A DNA stretch of 64,000 nt from Streptomyces griseofuscus (lineage in GTDB: Bacteria > Actinomycetota > Actinomycetes > Streptomycetales > Streptomycetaceae): positions 7,873,001 through 7,937,000 of the forward strand of contig NZ_CP051006.1 of the NCBI RefSeq assembly GCF_014673495.1, given 5' to 3'. The notes beneath the pieces are model-generated. The model had not been told where the DNA came from, ran no database searches, and saw only the letters and a program-made list of their open reading frames with translations. The translations under genes were made by a program, and so were the position numbers. Position 1 is the first letter of the stretch. The number at the start of each line of letters is the position of its first letter. Positions 15,998-24,478 of the stretch are shown piece after piece.

Positions 15998-17071
15998 TCA
16001 CGCGCGCCAGTGCGGGTCGTAACCGCTGGTCAGCTTCTGCTTGTTGTGCCGCCAGCGGGGCTCGTGGTTCACCATGTCGTTGGTGATTCCGCGCAGTCGG
16101 CGGATGACCGCTCCGTACGGCTTGATCACCATCGACGAGAGCGTGCCGCCGGGGGGCTCGTCCATGAACGGCATGAAGGCGTCGGGGAAGCTCGGCATGG
16201 TGCAGCCGATGCAGATGCCGCCGACGTTCGGGCAGCCGCCGATGCCGGACATCCAGCCTCGCTTGGGCACGTTGCAGTTGACGACCGGACCCCAGCAGCC
16301 CACCTTCACCTGGCACTTGGGCGAGTTGTAGTCCCTGGCGAAGTCGGCCTGCTCGTAGTAGGCGGCCCGGTCGCAGCCCTCGTGCACGGTCTTGCCGAAC
16401 AGCCACTGCGGCCGCAGCATGTGGTCCAGCGGCGGCGGGGGAGCGGTGCCGGCGGCGTGCTGGAGCACCCACACCAGGGTCTCCATGAAGTTCTCCGGCT
16501 GGATCGGACAGCCGGGCACGTTGACCACCGGGAGGCCCGAGCGCGCCTTGAACTCCCAGCCCAGGTAGTCCGCGAGGCCCATGCAGCCGGTCGGGTTGCC
16601 GGCCATGGCGTGGATGCCGCCGAACGTGGCGCAGGTGCCGGCCGCGACCACCGCCCATGCCTTGGGCGCGAGTTGGTCGATCCACGAGTTCAGGGTCTGC
16701 GGTTCGCCGGTCTCGGGGTCGTTGCCGAACGACGTCCAGTAGCCGTCGCCCTCGATGATGTTCTGGTTCGGGATCGAGCCCTCGATCACCAGGATGAACG
16801 GCTCAAGCTCACCGCGGGCCGCCTTGCGGTAGGGGGTGAGGAAGTCCTCGCCGCCCAGGCTCGGGGAGAGGACCTTGTTGACGAGGTTGACCTTCGGCAG
16901 GCCCGGGATGAGACCGAGCACCACGTCCTCGATGGACGGCTGCCCGGCGGCGGTCAGCGACACGGTGTCGCCGTCGCAGCTCATGCCCTCGGAGATCCAC
17001 AGGATGGTGATCTCGTCGAAGCCCTGGGGGGCGTCGGCGCGGGCCTCGGTGGTACCGCTCTGTGTGGTCAT
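15998..17071 (-). CDS. hhyS: [NiFe]-hydrogenase small subunit, actinobacterial group 1h
   Basis: 357 residues from an ATG with GGAGG nine bases upstream; the start overlaps the previous stop (ATGA). It lacks the Tat signal and C-terminal membrane helix of respiratory group 1 enzymes. The proximal cluster motif is WISEGMSCDGDTVSLT, where Cys32 is followed by aspartates at 33 and 35 instead of the usual second cysteine. This fits the 3Cys-1Asp cluster reported for the Ralstonia actinobacterial-type hydrogenase. The medial and distal clusters are served by CWGPVVNCNVPKRGWM and the CPNVGGICIGC region. It carries electrons from the active site to an unknown acceptor. Confidence 0.96.
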   Translation of the reverse strand: MTTQSGTTEARADAPQGFDEITILWISEGMSCDGDTVSLTAAGQPSIEDVVLGLIPGLPKVNLVNKVLSPSLGGEDFLTPYRKAARGELEPFILVIEGSIPNQNIIEGDGYWTSFGNDPETGEPQTLNSWIDQLAPKAWAVVAAGTCATFGGIHAMAGNPTGCMGLADYLGWEFKARSGLPVVNVPGCPIQPENFMETLVWVLQHAAGTAPPPPLDHMLRPQWLFGKTVHEGCDRAAYYEQADFARDYNSPKCQVKVGCWGPVVNCNVPKRGWMSGIGGCPNVGGICIGCTMPSFPDAFMPFMDEPPGGTLSSMVIKPYGAVIRRLRGITNDMVNHEPRWRHNKQKLTSGYDPHWRA

Positions 17072-18885
17072 CTCTGCGGCCTCCGTCGCAGTCGGTCGTG
17101 GGCCCGGCCGGGGGCGGCCGGGGTGCCCGTGGTTGCGAGGGGTGCGACCTCGTCGGGCCGGAAGTAGTGGAAACGGCCGTACCAGCCGTGCAGTTCGGCG
17201 GCCGGATCGTCGTCCACGGTCACGGCGATCCGCACACTGCCGTCCACGTCGTGGAAGACCCCGGCGACGGTGGCGGACCGCCCGTCCAGGAACATGTCCT
17301 GGGCGTCGGCCCCGCGCGTGCGCGGCCGCAACAGCACCGGACTGCCGGCCCCGATGCGCGCATCGCCCACGAGCACGGTGTCGGTCACCGGCGACAGCCC
17401 CTCGTCCCCGCCCTCCTGCCACCAGGCGGGGCGCTGGGGGGTGGCGGTCGGTCCGGGCGTCGGGGGCTCGCGGTGGGCCGCGGGGGCCGCTGCCGAGGCT
17501 GTGGTGGCCGAGTGCGGCGCCGGGGGCTGGTGCTGGACCTCCGGGCCCGCGGAGTGTGCCGCGGCGGGCGGTTCGGGTACCGAGAGTTCCTGGTGGGGCG
17601 CCGTGGCCGCCGCGCGGATCGCGGCGCCGGGTTCCGGCGTCAGGGTTTCGCGGTGGGCCTGCGGGGCGGCCGAGCGGGCCTCGGCGGGTGGCTCCGGCGC
17701 CGAAGTGTCCGGCCGGTCGGCCCCGGTCGAAGCGCGGGTCCCGGTCGAGCGGCCGGAGGTCCGGGAGCCCGACGAGGCCGCCGGTGTCAGTGAGCGGATC
17801 GCGCCGTGCAGGCGTTCGAAGACCTCGCGGGGCATGCTGTCGACCCGGTCCAGGATCCGCGCGGCCCGGGGATCGGTGGCCCGCGCCTCCGCCTTCTCCG
17901 CGTCGGTCAGCAGCATCGTGCGCAGCGTCAGGATCTCGTCGATCTCCGCCGCGTCGTGCAGGTCGCCCGGACTCTCCGGCGCCACCTGCGGATGATCCGA
18001 GAGGATGATCGGCGCCGAGAGCATCGCCGGACCGGTCTCGCCCTCGCCGTCGGTGGACTCCGGGGGCGCCCCGCCGAGGACGGGGAACGTGAACGCGTTG
18101 CGGCAGCCGCGCGCCCGCTCGGCCAGCGCCTCGGGCGGATCGATCAGCGAGACGAACTCCACGCCCTCGCCGCCGAGAACCGTGTGCGTGGCGATCAGCG
18201 CGTCGCGCAGCGCCTCGTTACGGCAGGCCCCCGCATCGGCCGGCTCGCCCGTGTTCTCGGTGCGCACCCGCAGCCGGAAGAGGCCCGGCGTGAGCGGTTC
18301 GGCGGACACCGTTGTCGCGGCCCGCAGCTCCCGGTGCCGTCGTACGATCCGTCCCGCGCTTCCCGGCAGCGGCTCGTACTCGTCTCCGCCGGGCGCGCCG
18401 ACGTCGACCGTACGACCGCCGTCCAGCAGCTCGGCGAGCGGCACCGTCAGCTCGGTCTCGCGCGGGATCGCCTCGTCGAAGGAGAGATGCGTGGCGCCGT
18501 CGGCCGTGCGCAGGGACTCCACCGGGGAACCGTCCGCGTCCTCCACCTGCTTGTGCTGCATCTGGAGGTGGCGGACCCGCAGTCGTACGACCGCGTCGTC
18601 CTTCGGGGCGCGCAGCAGGCACTCGGTCTGCTGGTACCAGGAGTCCGCGGAGCCGGAGATCCCGGGCGCGACCGGGCCGAAGCGCTCCACCCAGTCGCGC
18701 GGCAGCAGCACCCCGAACTGCCAGCGGACGCGGTTCTTGGGGGAGGACCGGCGGTACGGGTACAGCAGATAGCCCTCGTACAGCACGGCGTCGGCGACGG
18801 CGCCCAGCTGCTCGAAGGCCCGTTCGGGCGCGGCGTCGGCATCGTCCGTGAGCAGGGGTTCGCGCACGCCGACCTGGTCCGGCAT
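17068..18885 (-). CDS. Uncharacterised first gene of the hydrogenase structural operon
   Basis: 605 residues from an ATG with GAGGAGG four bases upstream. Residues 1-390 look folded (LYEGYLLYPYRRSSPKNRVR near the start; RGCRNAFTFPVLGG). Residues 390-500 are a proline/alanine/histidine-rich linker. The last 100 residues form a small beta-rich domain (VGDARIGAGSPVLLRP to HGWYGRFHYFRPDE). No catalytic motif or membrane segment is seen. The gene overlaps hhyS by four bases, so the two are translationally coupled. I believe similar genes stand first in other group 1h loci, but I cannot name the family. An assembly or electron-transfer partner is possible. Confidence 0.75.
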   Translation of the reverse strand: MPDQVGVREPLLTDDADAAPERAFEQLGAVADAVLYEGYLLYPYRRSSPKNRVRWQFGVLLPRDWVERFGPVAPGISGSADSWYQQTECLLRAPKDDAVVRLRVRHLQMQHKQVEDADGSPVESLRTADGATHLSFDEAIPRETELTVPLAELLDGGRTVDVGAPGGDEYEPLPGSAGRIVRRHRELRAATTVSAEPLTPGLFRLRVRTENTGEPADAGACRNEALRDALIATHTVLGGEGVEFVSLIDPPEALAERARGCRNAFTFPVLGGAPPESTDGEGETGPAMLSAPIILSDHPQVAPESPGDLHDAAEIDEILTLRTMLLTDAEKAEARATDPRAARILDRVDSMPREVFERLHGAIRSLTPAASSGSRTSGRSTGTRASTGADRPDTSAPEPPAEARSAAPQAHRETLTPEPGAAIRAAATAPHQELSVPEPPAAAHSAGPEVQHQPPAPHSATTASAAAPAAHREPPTPGPTATPQRPAWWQEGGDEGLSPVTDTVLVGDARIGAGSPVLLRPRTRGADAQDMFLDGRSATVAGVFHDVDGSVRIAVTVDDDPAAELHGWYGRFHYFRPDEVAPLATTGTPAAPGRAHDRLRRRPQR

Positions 18886-19191
18886 CCCGCCTCCTCGTCG
18901 CTGGGCAACCGGGCGGTCACTCGCGCACCCGGGGATTCCTTTCACCACGGTCACACCCGTCACGGCTTCGCGCCCCTCCGACGCACCCGCATTGGGCCGG
19001 TCAGGCGATGTGTCCGTTTCCGGGTTGCGGACGGGCGCACCGGGCCCCCGGGTGCGGCCCGGGTGGGCGGAGGGGCGACAGGGGCCCCAAGTGCCGCTGT
19101 CCGAGCCGGTGTTGGGGCTCCTCCGGGTGCGCCGACCGCTAGAATCAAAGGCCACACACAGCGGGGGTTGTCGGACGCGGGGGGAGTCGTC
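18886..19191. promoter_or_regulatory. Divergent control region of the hydrogenase operon and the collagen-like gene
   Basis: 306 bases with no gene. It must hold the leftward promoter of the hydrogenase structural operon and the rightward promoter of the next gene. For the rightward side TAGAAT at 19140-19145 is a good -10 candidate without a well-spaced -35. For the leftward side I see no confident promoter; a half site GGGCC-GGTC-AGGCG at 18994-19007 is only weakly like the palindromes of the 27-40 kb region. Confidence 0.4.
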
Positions 19192-21420
19192 ATGTCCGGA
19201 GGATTCGGGGGCCCGGAGGGCCCGAGAGACGCGGAAGGCCCCGGGGGATCCCGGGGCCAGGGAGGGCCTACGGGATCCGGTGGACCCGCGGGACCCGGTG
19301 GGCCTGCGGGACATGATGGGCCTGCGGGAGCTGGCGGGCCTGCTGGATCCGATGAGGCTGCTGCGGGATCCGGCGGGTTCGGAAGCCCCGCAGGAGCCCC
19401 CGGCGTCGGCGGCCCTGGGGGACCCGCAGGTCCCGGAGGATTCGCGGGGCATGGTGGGCCCGAGGTCCCGGGAGGATCAGCAAACCCCGCAGGAGCCTCC
19501 GAAGGCGCGGGCGGCCCTGGAGGCCCCGGCAGTCCCGGAGGGCCTGGGGGACCCGCAGGCCCCGGCGGATTCGCGGGGCCTGGTAGGCCCGAGGCCCCGG
19601 GAGGATCAGCAAACCCCGCAGGAGCCTCTGAAAGCGCGGTCGGCCCTGGAGGCCCCGGCAGTCCCGGAGGGCCAGGTGGGCCCGGAGCCCCCGGAGGGTT
19701 GGGAAGCTACCCCGGAGCCCCCGGAGCCCCCGGAGCCCCCGGAGCCCCCGGAGCCCCCGGAGCCGCCGGAGGGTTCGGAAGCTACCCGGTAGCCGCCGGA
19801 GCCCCGGGAGCCGCCGGATCCGCCGGAGCCGGTGGAGTCACTGGTCCCGGAGGGCCCTGGGCCTATGGTCCGCCGGCCGGTCAGGGCTTCGGTGTGCCGC
19901 CCATGCCCGCCGCTCCGCCGCCCGCGCCCCCGGACACCGGCCGGGCCGTCGCCGTCGCCCTGCTCAACCTCAGCGGACTCGGCCTCGGCTACGCGCTCAC
20001 GCGGCGTCGGCTGCTCATGGCCGCCTGCTGGGTGGCGACCGCGATCCTGCTGGTCATCGCCCTGCCCGCCGATGCCGACGGCATCCCCGGCGCCCTGCTC
20101 GCGGTGTACGCGCTCCTCCTGCTGCTGGCGGCCGCCCACGGCGCGTACGTCGGACTGCGCACCCGCCTGGTGTGGCCCGGCCGCGCGCCCCTCGCGCTGC
20201 TGCTGGGCCTGGTGCTGCTCGCCGTACCGGCCGGCGGTGCGCTCTGGTACCAGGACGCCCGGGACGAGGCCGTACAGCAGGCCCTCCTCAAGCGCCTGAC
20301 GAGCGCCGACCAGCTGGTGGCGGCGGACGCGGGCAAGTCCTTCAGCACCGCGGAAGGGGACTACCGCGAGGCCCTCGGGGTCTATCGCGAGCTCGTCGCC
20401 GACCACCCCGGCTCCCGCGCCGCCCACAAGGTCCCCGCCAGCCTGCGCACCTACTACTCCAAAGTCGCCGCGCCCTACGACAGGCAGGACTACTGCACCG
20501 CCGTGGCCCCGCTGACATATCTGCGCACGGTGCCCGGCGAGCTGCCCAAGGCCACCGTCGGCACCCTCGCCGACTGGCCCGACGACCGCCTCGCGACCTC
20601 GCTGTACGAGTGCGGAGCACAGGGCCTGTCCGCGGGTGACCAGGACTGGGTCACCCGCTTCGGCGACCTGATGAAGACCTTCCCGGGCGCCCCGCAGACG
20701 ACGAAGGTGGCCCCCGCCGTCGACGCGGCCGTGAAGAAGGCGCAGAAGGGCGTGGGCGGCTCCGGATCCTGCGCGGCCGTCGAGGAGTTGCAGCAGCTCG
20801 ACACCAGGATCGGCGACCTGAAGACGGCCGCGGGCGACCCCGGCGGCAAGCTCGCGTCCGCCGCGTCCCGGGCCGGGCGCAGCGGCGACGACGGCGCCTA
20901 CGACTGCGGTGTCCAGGAGTACAGGAGCGGCGACTTCAGCAACGCCCAGCAGACCATGGACAAGTTCGTCGCCGGGCACCCGCACCACAAGAACCGGGCG
21001 CGCGCCCAGAAGATCGCCATCGCCGCCGAGGTCGCCCAGACCATCCCGGCGGCCGGCAAGAAGCTGCCCACCACCGCCGACGGCGGCAGTATCTCCGTCA
21101 CGGTGAAGAACGACAGCCCGGACGACGTGACCGTCCTCTACACCGGCCCGGTCACCGGCAGCTTCACCCTGAAGGCCTGCGGCGGCTGCCGGTCGTACCT
21201 GCTCGCCGACACGCTGATGTCCACCTTCAAGCCCTGCGCCGGTGGCAAGGACTATCCGCAGCGCACCCTGCAACTCCCGGTCGGCACCACCTACTTCGTG
21301 CACAAGCCGAACGGCGGCCAGGCGACGACCGCGGGCTCCGACACCGCGAAGCTGCGCCCCGGGTACATCTACACCGAGTGCGCGTACACCACCCAGGGCT
21401 TCGGGGGCTCGGGGACCTGA
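19192..21420 (+). CDS. Collagen-like membrane protein with extracytoplasmic repeat domain
   Basis: 742 residues from an ATG with GGGGGAG six bases upstream. Residues 3 to about 235 are collagen-type Gly-X-Y repeats, mostly GGPGGP, GAPGAP and GPAGPGG units. About residues 250-350 hold four hydrophobic segments (VAVALLNLSGLGLGYAL first, ALLLGLVLLAVPAGGALW last). Residues 360-742 are hydrophilic with paired cysteines and helical repeats like TPR-type modules (YREALGVYRELVADHPGS, QYRSGD-like segments), then a beta-rich end with CGGC. The collagen part would be cytoplasmic if it lies before the first helix of an N-in protein. The leader promoter has TAGAAT at 19140. Function is unknown. Confidence 0.7.
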   Translation: MSGGFGGPEGPRDAEGPGGSRGQGGPTGSGGPAGPGGPAGHDGPAGAGGPAGSDEAAAGSGGFGSPAGAPGVGGPGGPAGPGGFAGHGGPEVPGGSANPAGASEGAGGPGGPGSPGGPGGPAGPGGFAGPGRPEAPGGSANPAGASESAVGPGGPGSPGGPGGPGAPGGLGSYPGAPGAPGAPGAPGAPGAAGGFGSYPVAAGAPGAAGSAGAGGVTGPGGPWAYGPPAGQGFGVPPMPAAPPPAPPDTGRAVAVALLNLSGLGLGYALTRRRLLMAACWVATAILLVIALPADADGIPGALLAVYALLLLLAAAHGAYVGLRTRLVWPGRAPLALLLGLVLLAVPAGGALWYQDARDEAVQQALLKRLTSADQLVAADAGKSFSTAEGDYREALGVYRELVADHPGSRAAHKVPASLRTYYSKVAAPYDRQDYCTAVAPLTYLRTVPGELPKATVGTLADWPDDRLATSLYECGAQGLSAGDQDWVTRFGDLMKTFPGAPQTTKVAPAVDAAVKKAQKGVGGSGSCAAVEELQQLDTRIGDLKTAAGDPGGKLASAASRAGRSGDDGAYDCGVQEYRSGDFSNAQQTMDKFVAGHPHHKNRARAQKIAIAAEVAQTIPAAGKKLPTTADGGSISVTVKNDSPDDVTVLYTGPVTGSFTLKACGGCRSYLLADTLMSTFKPCAGGKDYPQRTLQLPVGTTYFVHKPNGGQATTAGSDTAKLRPGYIYTECAYTTQGFGGSGT

Positions 21421-21454
21421 CCGGCTCCGCCGCCGGTCAGGCCGAGCGGGGGGA

Positions 21455-22762
21455 TCAGTCCTCGCGGCCGCCCCGGCGGCGGGCGGCCACCACGACGCCC
21501 GCGCCGACGACCACGGCCACGGCCGCGGCGCCCGCGAGGGGCAGCGCGGGACCGGCGCCGGTGGCCGCGAGGTTGCCGCCGGTGCTGTCGGAGCCGCCGG
21601 TGGTGAGGTCACCGGTGGTACCAGTACCGGACGTGGTGCCGGTGGTGCCGTTCGTCGTGGTCGTACCGCCGTCCGTGCCCGTGCCGGTGCCGCCCGTGGA
21701 CGTCGTCGAGCCGGTGCCGCCGGTCGAGTCGCCGCCCTTCGAACCGCCGTCCCCGGTGGAGCCGCCGCCCGTGGTGTCGGTGCCACCGGAGACGGCGAGC
21801 GTGATGCGCGCGGTGTCGTTCTTCTTGACGTGGTCGAACGGCCGGGCCTCCGAGCCGAGTTCCACATAGCCGCGGGCGCCGGGCACCGCCTTGTCGAGCT
21901 TCACCTTGAAGGTGTACGTCCTGCTCTCGTGCTCGTTCACCCAGGGCGCGCCGGTGCCGCACGCGTAGGACTCGGCCCCGGTGTTCGTGCACAGCGTGTC
22001 GGTCCGCACCGCGGAGGTGCCCTCGGGCAGCGTCACCAGGACATGGGCCGCCCGCTGACCCGGCTGCGGCCGCACCCAGGCGGGCCCCGCGTTCGCGAAC
22101 CTCACCCGCAGCGTGACCGTGTCCCCGGCCTTGCCCTTCAACTGGGCGCCACCGACCTGGAGATCGGCCGTGTTGACGGCGTTCACCGCGACGTCCGCGC
22201 TGGACGCGGCGCCGGCCGGCGGGGTCTTCTCGTCGGGCCGCTCGACCAGCTTCAGGGCGGCGGCCGTGCCGTGCACCGGGGCGGCGGCGCCGTCGTCCGG
22301 GACCGGGGCCGAGGAGTCGACCGTCACCTGGACGTGCTCGTACAGGGCGCGGTCCAGGGCCTTGAGGGTCAGCGGCCGCTCCGGGGCGTAGACGACGCCC
22401 GTCTGCACCGGCTGGTCGAACTCGCACACCAGCTGCGTGTGGCCCGGCTCCTCGGCGGCCGAACCGACCGTGTAGCTCAGGCAGTTGGAGGGCACCGCGC
22501 TCTGGCCCAGGCCGCGGGTGACGGAGTACGACAGCCAGACCTTGTCGAGTGCCGCGGTGCCCGTGTTGGTGAAGGTGGGCGACAGCGGGAGCTCGCTGCC
22601 CGGCTTCACCTTGTCGAACGGCGCGATGGTGCCCAGCGCCAGGCCGGTCGCGGGGCCGTCGGCGGCCACGGCCGGCGCGGCGCACAGCGCGATCAGGGCG
22701 ACGGCGCCGAACGCGCCCGCGGTCTGGCGCACCGCACGGGGGCCGGGAGAGCTGAAAGGCAT
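21455..22762 (-). CDS. Secreted cell-wall protein with LAxTG sortase signal
   Basis: 435 residues. A signal peptide (basic start, hydrophobic core TAGAFGAVALIALCAAPAVAA) ends near residue 34. Residues 35-325 contain two beta-sandwich-like modules with cysteine pairs (NCLSYTV with LVCEFD, LCTNTG with YACGTG). A Gly/Thr/Ser-rich linker follows to about 395, then LAATG, a hydrophobic helix and RRRGGRED. LAxTG is the signal cut by class E sortases in Streptomyces, so the protein is anchored to peptidoglycan. It stands alone, with AGAGGA before the ATG and an unusual palindromic promoter region. Confidence 0.85.
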   Translation of the reverse strand: MPFSSPGPRAVRQTAGAFGAVALIALCAAPAVAADGPATGLALGTIAPFDKVKPGSELPLSPTFTNTGTAALDKVWLSYSVTRGLGQSAVPSNCLSYTVGSAAEEPGHTQLVCEFDQPVQTGVVYAPERPLTLKALDRALYEHVQVTVDSSAPVPDDGAAAPVHGTAAALKLVERPDEKTPPAGAASSADVAVNAVNTADLQVGGAQLKGKAGDTVTLRVRFANAGPAWVRPQPGQRAAHVLVTLPEGTSAVRTDTLCTNTGAESYACGTGAPWVNEHESRTYTFKVKLDKAVPGARGYVELGSEARPFDHVKKNDTARITLAVSGGTDTTGGGSTGDGGSKGGDSTGGTGSTTSTGGTGTGTDGGTTTTNGTTGTTSGTGTTGDLTTGGSDSTGGNLAATGAGPALPLAGAAAVAVVVGAGVVVAARRRGGRED

Positions 22763-22803
22763 GGAATCCTCTGACTGGAGCGACAGTGGCGGACGAACGG
22801 TCG

Positions 22804-22827
22804 GTGGGGGAACGGGAGTTCCCCCAC
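22804..22827. promoter_or_regulatory. Perfect 10-bp palindrome upstream of the LAxTG protein gene
   Basis: Arms GTGGGGGAAC (22804-22813) and GTTCCCCCAC (22818-22827) flank a GGGA spacer. It lies 42 bases before the start codon, in the likely 5' leader or at the start of transcription. It could be an operator or a leader hairpin. Confidence 0.5.
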
Positions 22828-22847
22828 TCTGTGAGACGTCTGTGTCA

Positions 22848-22877
22848 CCGGAACGGTTGTACGAGAGATCGTTCCGG
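22848..22877 (-). promoter_or_regulatory. Candidate ECF-sigma promoter inside a second inverted repeat
   Basis: Arms CCGGAACG (22848-22855) and CGTTCCGG (22870-22877) are exact complements. Read leftward this gives GGAAC, 16 bases, then GTT, the layout of many ECF sigma promoters. The following leader to the LAxTG gene would be about 80 bases. Because the element is a palindrome the promoter reading could be accidental. Confidence 0.35.
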
Positions 22878-22943
22878 CTCCGCCGGGCCCCTCGCCCTTG
22901 TCCGCGCCCCTGCCCGTGCCCGTGCGCGCTGCCCGCGGATGCC

Positions 22944-23357
22944 TCAGCCGGCCGCGTTGTCCGTGCGCAGCCGCACCTGTTCCTCCAGCCGGCGCAGGCT
23001 GTCCTCCAGGGCCGCCGCGGCCGCGCGCTCGCCCGGGTCGTGGTCCTTGTCGAAGAAGGACAGATGGACGGTCACCTCGCTGGCGCCGCTGCCGATGCCC
23101 GCGACCTGGAGCCAGCCCGCGTAGTCGCCCTGCTCGCGGGTGCCCCACTCCAGACGCATCTGGTCGGGTTCGGCGCGCAGCAGGGCGGGGGTGTCCTTGT
23201 CGGAACCGGCCTCGTGCACGCTGACGGCGGGCAGCTCCTCGGGGGCCACGTGCAGGGCGCCCGGGAGCCAGGAGTCCAGCTGGTGGAGATTGGCCGCCTG
23301 GTCGAAGACGTGCTCGGGCTGGGCGGGCATCGTACGGGAACGTTCGTACTCGGCCAT
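22944..23357 (-). CDS. SRPBCC-like (START-domain) protein
   Basis: 137 residues from an ATG with GAGGAG about ten bases upstream. The opening TMPAQPEHVFDQAANLHQL and the segments MRLEWGTREQGDYAGWLQVAG compactly spaced with VTVHLSFFDKD fit the helix-grip fold of polyketide cyclase/SRPBCC proteins, which bind hydrophobic ligands. The end (LEDSLRRLEEQVRLR) is the closing amphipathic helix. It lies 83 bases after the beta-lactamase-like gene and may be cotranscribed. The ligand is unknown. Confidence 0.7.
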   Translation of the reverse strand: MAEYERSRTMPAQPEHVFDQAANLHQLDSWLPGALHVAPEELPAVSVHEAGSDKDTPALLRAEPDQMRLEWGTREQGDYAGWLQVAGIGSGASEVTVHLSFFDKDHDPGERAAAAALEDSLRRLEEQVRLRTDNAAG

Positions 23358-23440
23358 GGTGGCATCGCTCCTCGGGTCGGGAGTCGTACCCCGCCCGCGT
23401 GCCCCTTCCGCGGCGGCCGAAAAGCGCCGCTGCCCGGCCG

Positions 23441-24274
23441 TCAGGCCACCGCGGTGCGGGCGGCCTGTTCCACCAGGGAGACGCCGTCGCTCATGGAGGC
23501 GCTGCCGTCGGAGAGGACGGCGACGAGGCAGCGATGGCCGCCGAGGGTGACCTCGCCGATGCTGTTCACGTCCCACAGGCCCGTGGTGGTGCGCTGGAGC
23601 CAGCCGTTCTTCAGCTCGGTCCCGGCCGCGTTCACCGCCGAGACGCCCCAGGACTGCTCGGGCAGGACCTCGCCCATCAGGGTGCGGATGTAGGTGCGGG
23701 AATCGGGGGTGAGGGGGCTCTGGGCGCTGTCGTCGAAGACCGCGCGCAGCAGCCGTATCTGATCGCTCGCGGTGGTCCGGGTCAGCCCCCACCTGCCGCT
23801 GGTACCGGCCGTGGTCGAGGTCAGCCCCAGGCGCTGGTTGGCCGCCGTGAGACCGGGGTCCCGGCCGATCTCCTTCCACAGGGCGTCCGCCGCGTCGTTG
23901 TCGCTGCGCTTGATCATCGGCTCGGCGTGGCCGCGCTCCTCGTCGGTCAGCGCGCGCCGCTCGTCCTGCGCCTTGAGCAGCAGCGCGGCGAGGATGTCGA
24001 CCTTGACGATGCTGGCGGTGTCGTAGGCGCGGTCCTCGCCCTGGATCACGGGGGTGGTCGCGCCCGCGTCGAGGTCGAGGACGGCGACGGTGGCGTGCGG
24101 ATCGGGGACGGGAGGCTTTGGAGCGGGAGTCTTCGAGGCCGGCGCCGAGGTTTTGGGGGTCGGCTTCGGCTTCGGGGCGGGCGTGGCGGCGGCCGCCGCC
24201 GGTATGCCGGCGGTGAGCAGGGCGGTCACCGAGGCCAGAAGGACGCCGGCCGTGCGGCGCGGGTGCGAGGACAT
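23441..24274 (-). CDS. Secreted serine hydrolase of the class A beta-lactamase fold
   Basis: 277 residues. The signal peptide (VLLASVTALLTAGIPAAAAA) is followed by a Pro/Lys-rich linker to residue 58. The catalytic domain has SIVK (Ser88, Lys91) for SxxK, SDN at 124-126, and KNG in ELKNGW where KTG is usual. The Glu166-type omega loop is not obvious. The family includes beta-lactamases and cell-wall enzymes; without the deacylating glutamate and with KNG, activity on beta-lactams is doubtful. It is divergent from the permease operon. Confidence 0.75.
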   Translation of the reverse strand: MSSHPRRTAGVLLASVTALLTAGIPAAAAATPAPKPKPTPKTSAPASKTPAPKPPVPDPHATVAVLDLDAGATTPVIQGEDRAYDTASIVKVDILAALLLKAQDERRALTDEERGHAEPMIKRSDNDAADALWKEIGRDPGLTAANQRLGLTSTTAGTSGRWGLTRTTASDQIRLLRAVFDDSAQSPLTPDSRTYIRTLMGEVLPEQSWGVSAVNAAGTELKNGWLQRTTTGLWDVNSIGEVTLGGHRCLVAVLSDGSASMSDGVSLVEQAARTAVA

Positions 24275-24478
24275 GGCACCCGAACGTAGACAAAACCCGC
24301 CCCGTGCGAAGTGGCTGCCGTCACTCCGGCCCCCCTTCCGCCCGAATTGTAAGAAGAGTCACCGAGGGCGGACCGGGGGCGGCCGACCGGTGCACGGCGG
24401 TCGTCACGGCGGCGTGTATACCCGTCCCGGCCCCGGTCCTCGCTTATCGTCGGCCGGACACCGACATCCGGAGAGATC

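Noticed and set aside
14035..17167. Long rightward frames opposite the hydrogenase subunits
   Set aside because: The opposite strand encodes complete, motif-bearing subunits; the frames have no ribosome sites and unnatural composition.
17806..19191. Upstream extension of the collagen-like protein frame
   Set aside because: It is antisense to the 605-residue hydrogenase operon gene; the ATG at 19192 has a good ribosome site.
23441..24274. A true antibiotic-resistance beta-lactamase
   Set aside because: SxxK and SDN are present but KTG is KNG and the deacylating glutamate is not evident, so resistance is not claimed.
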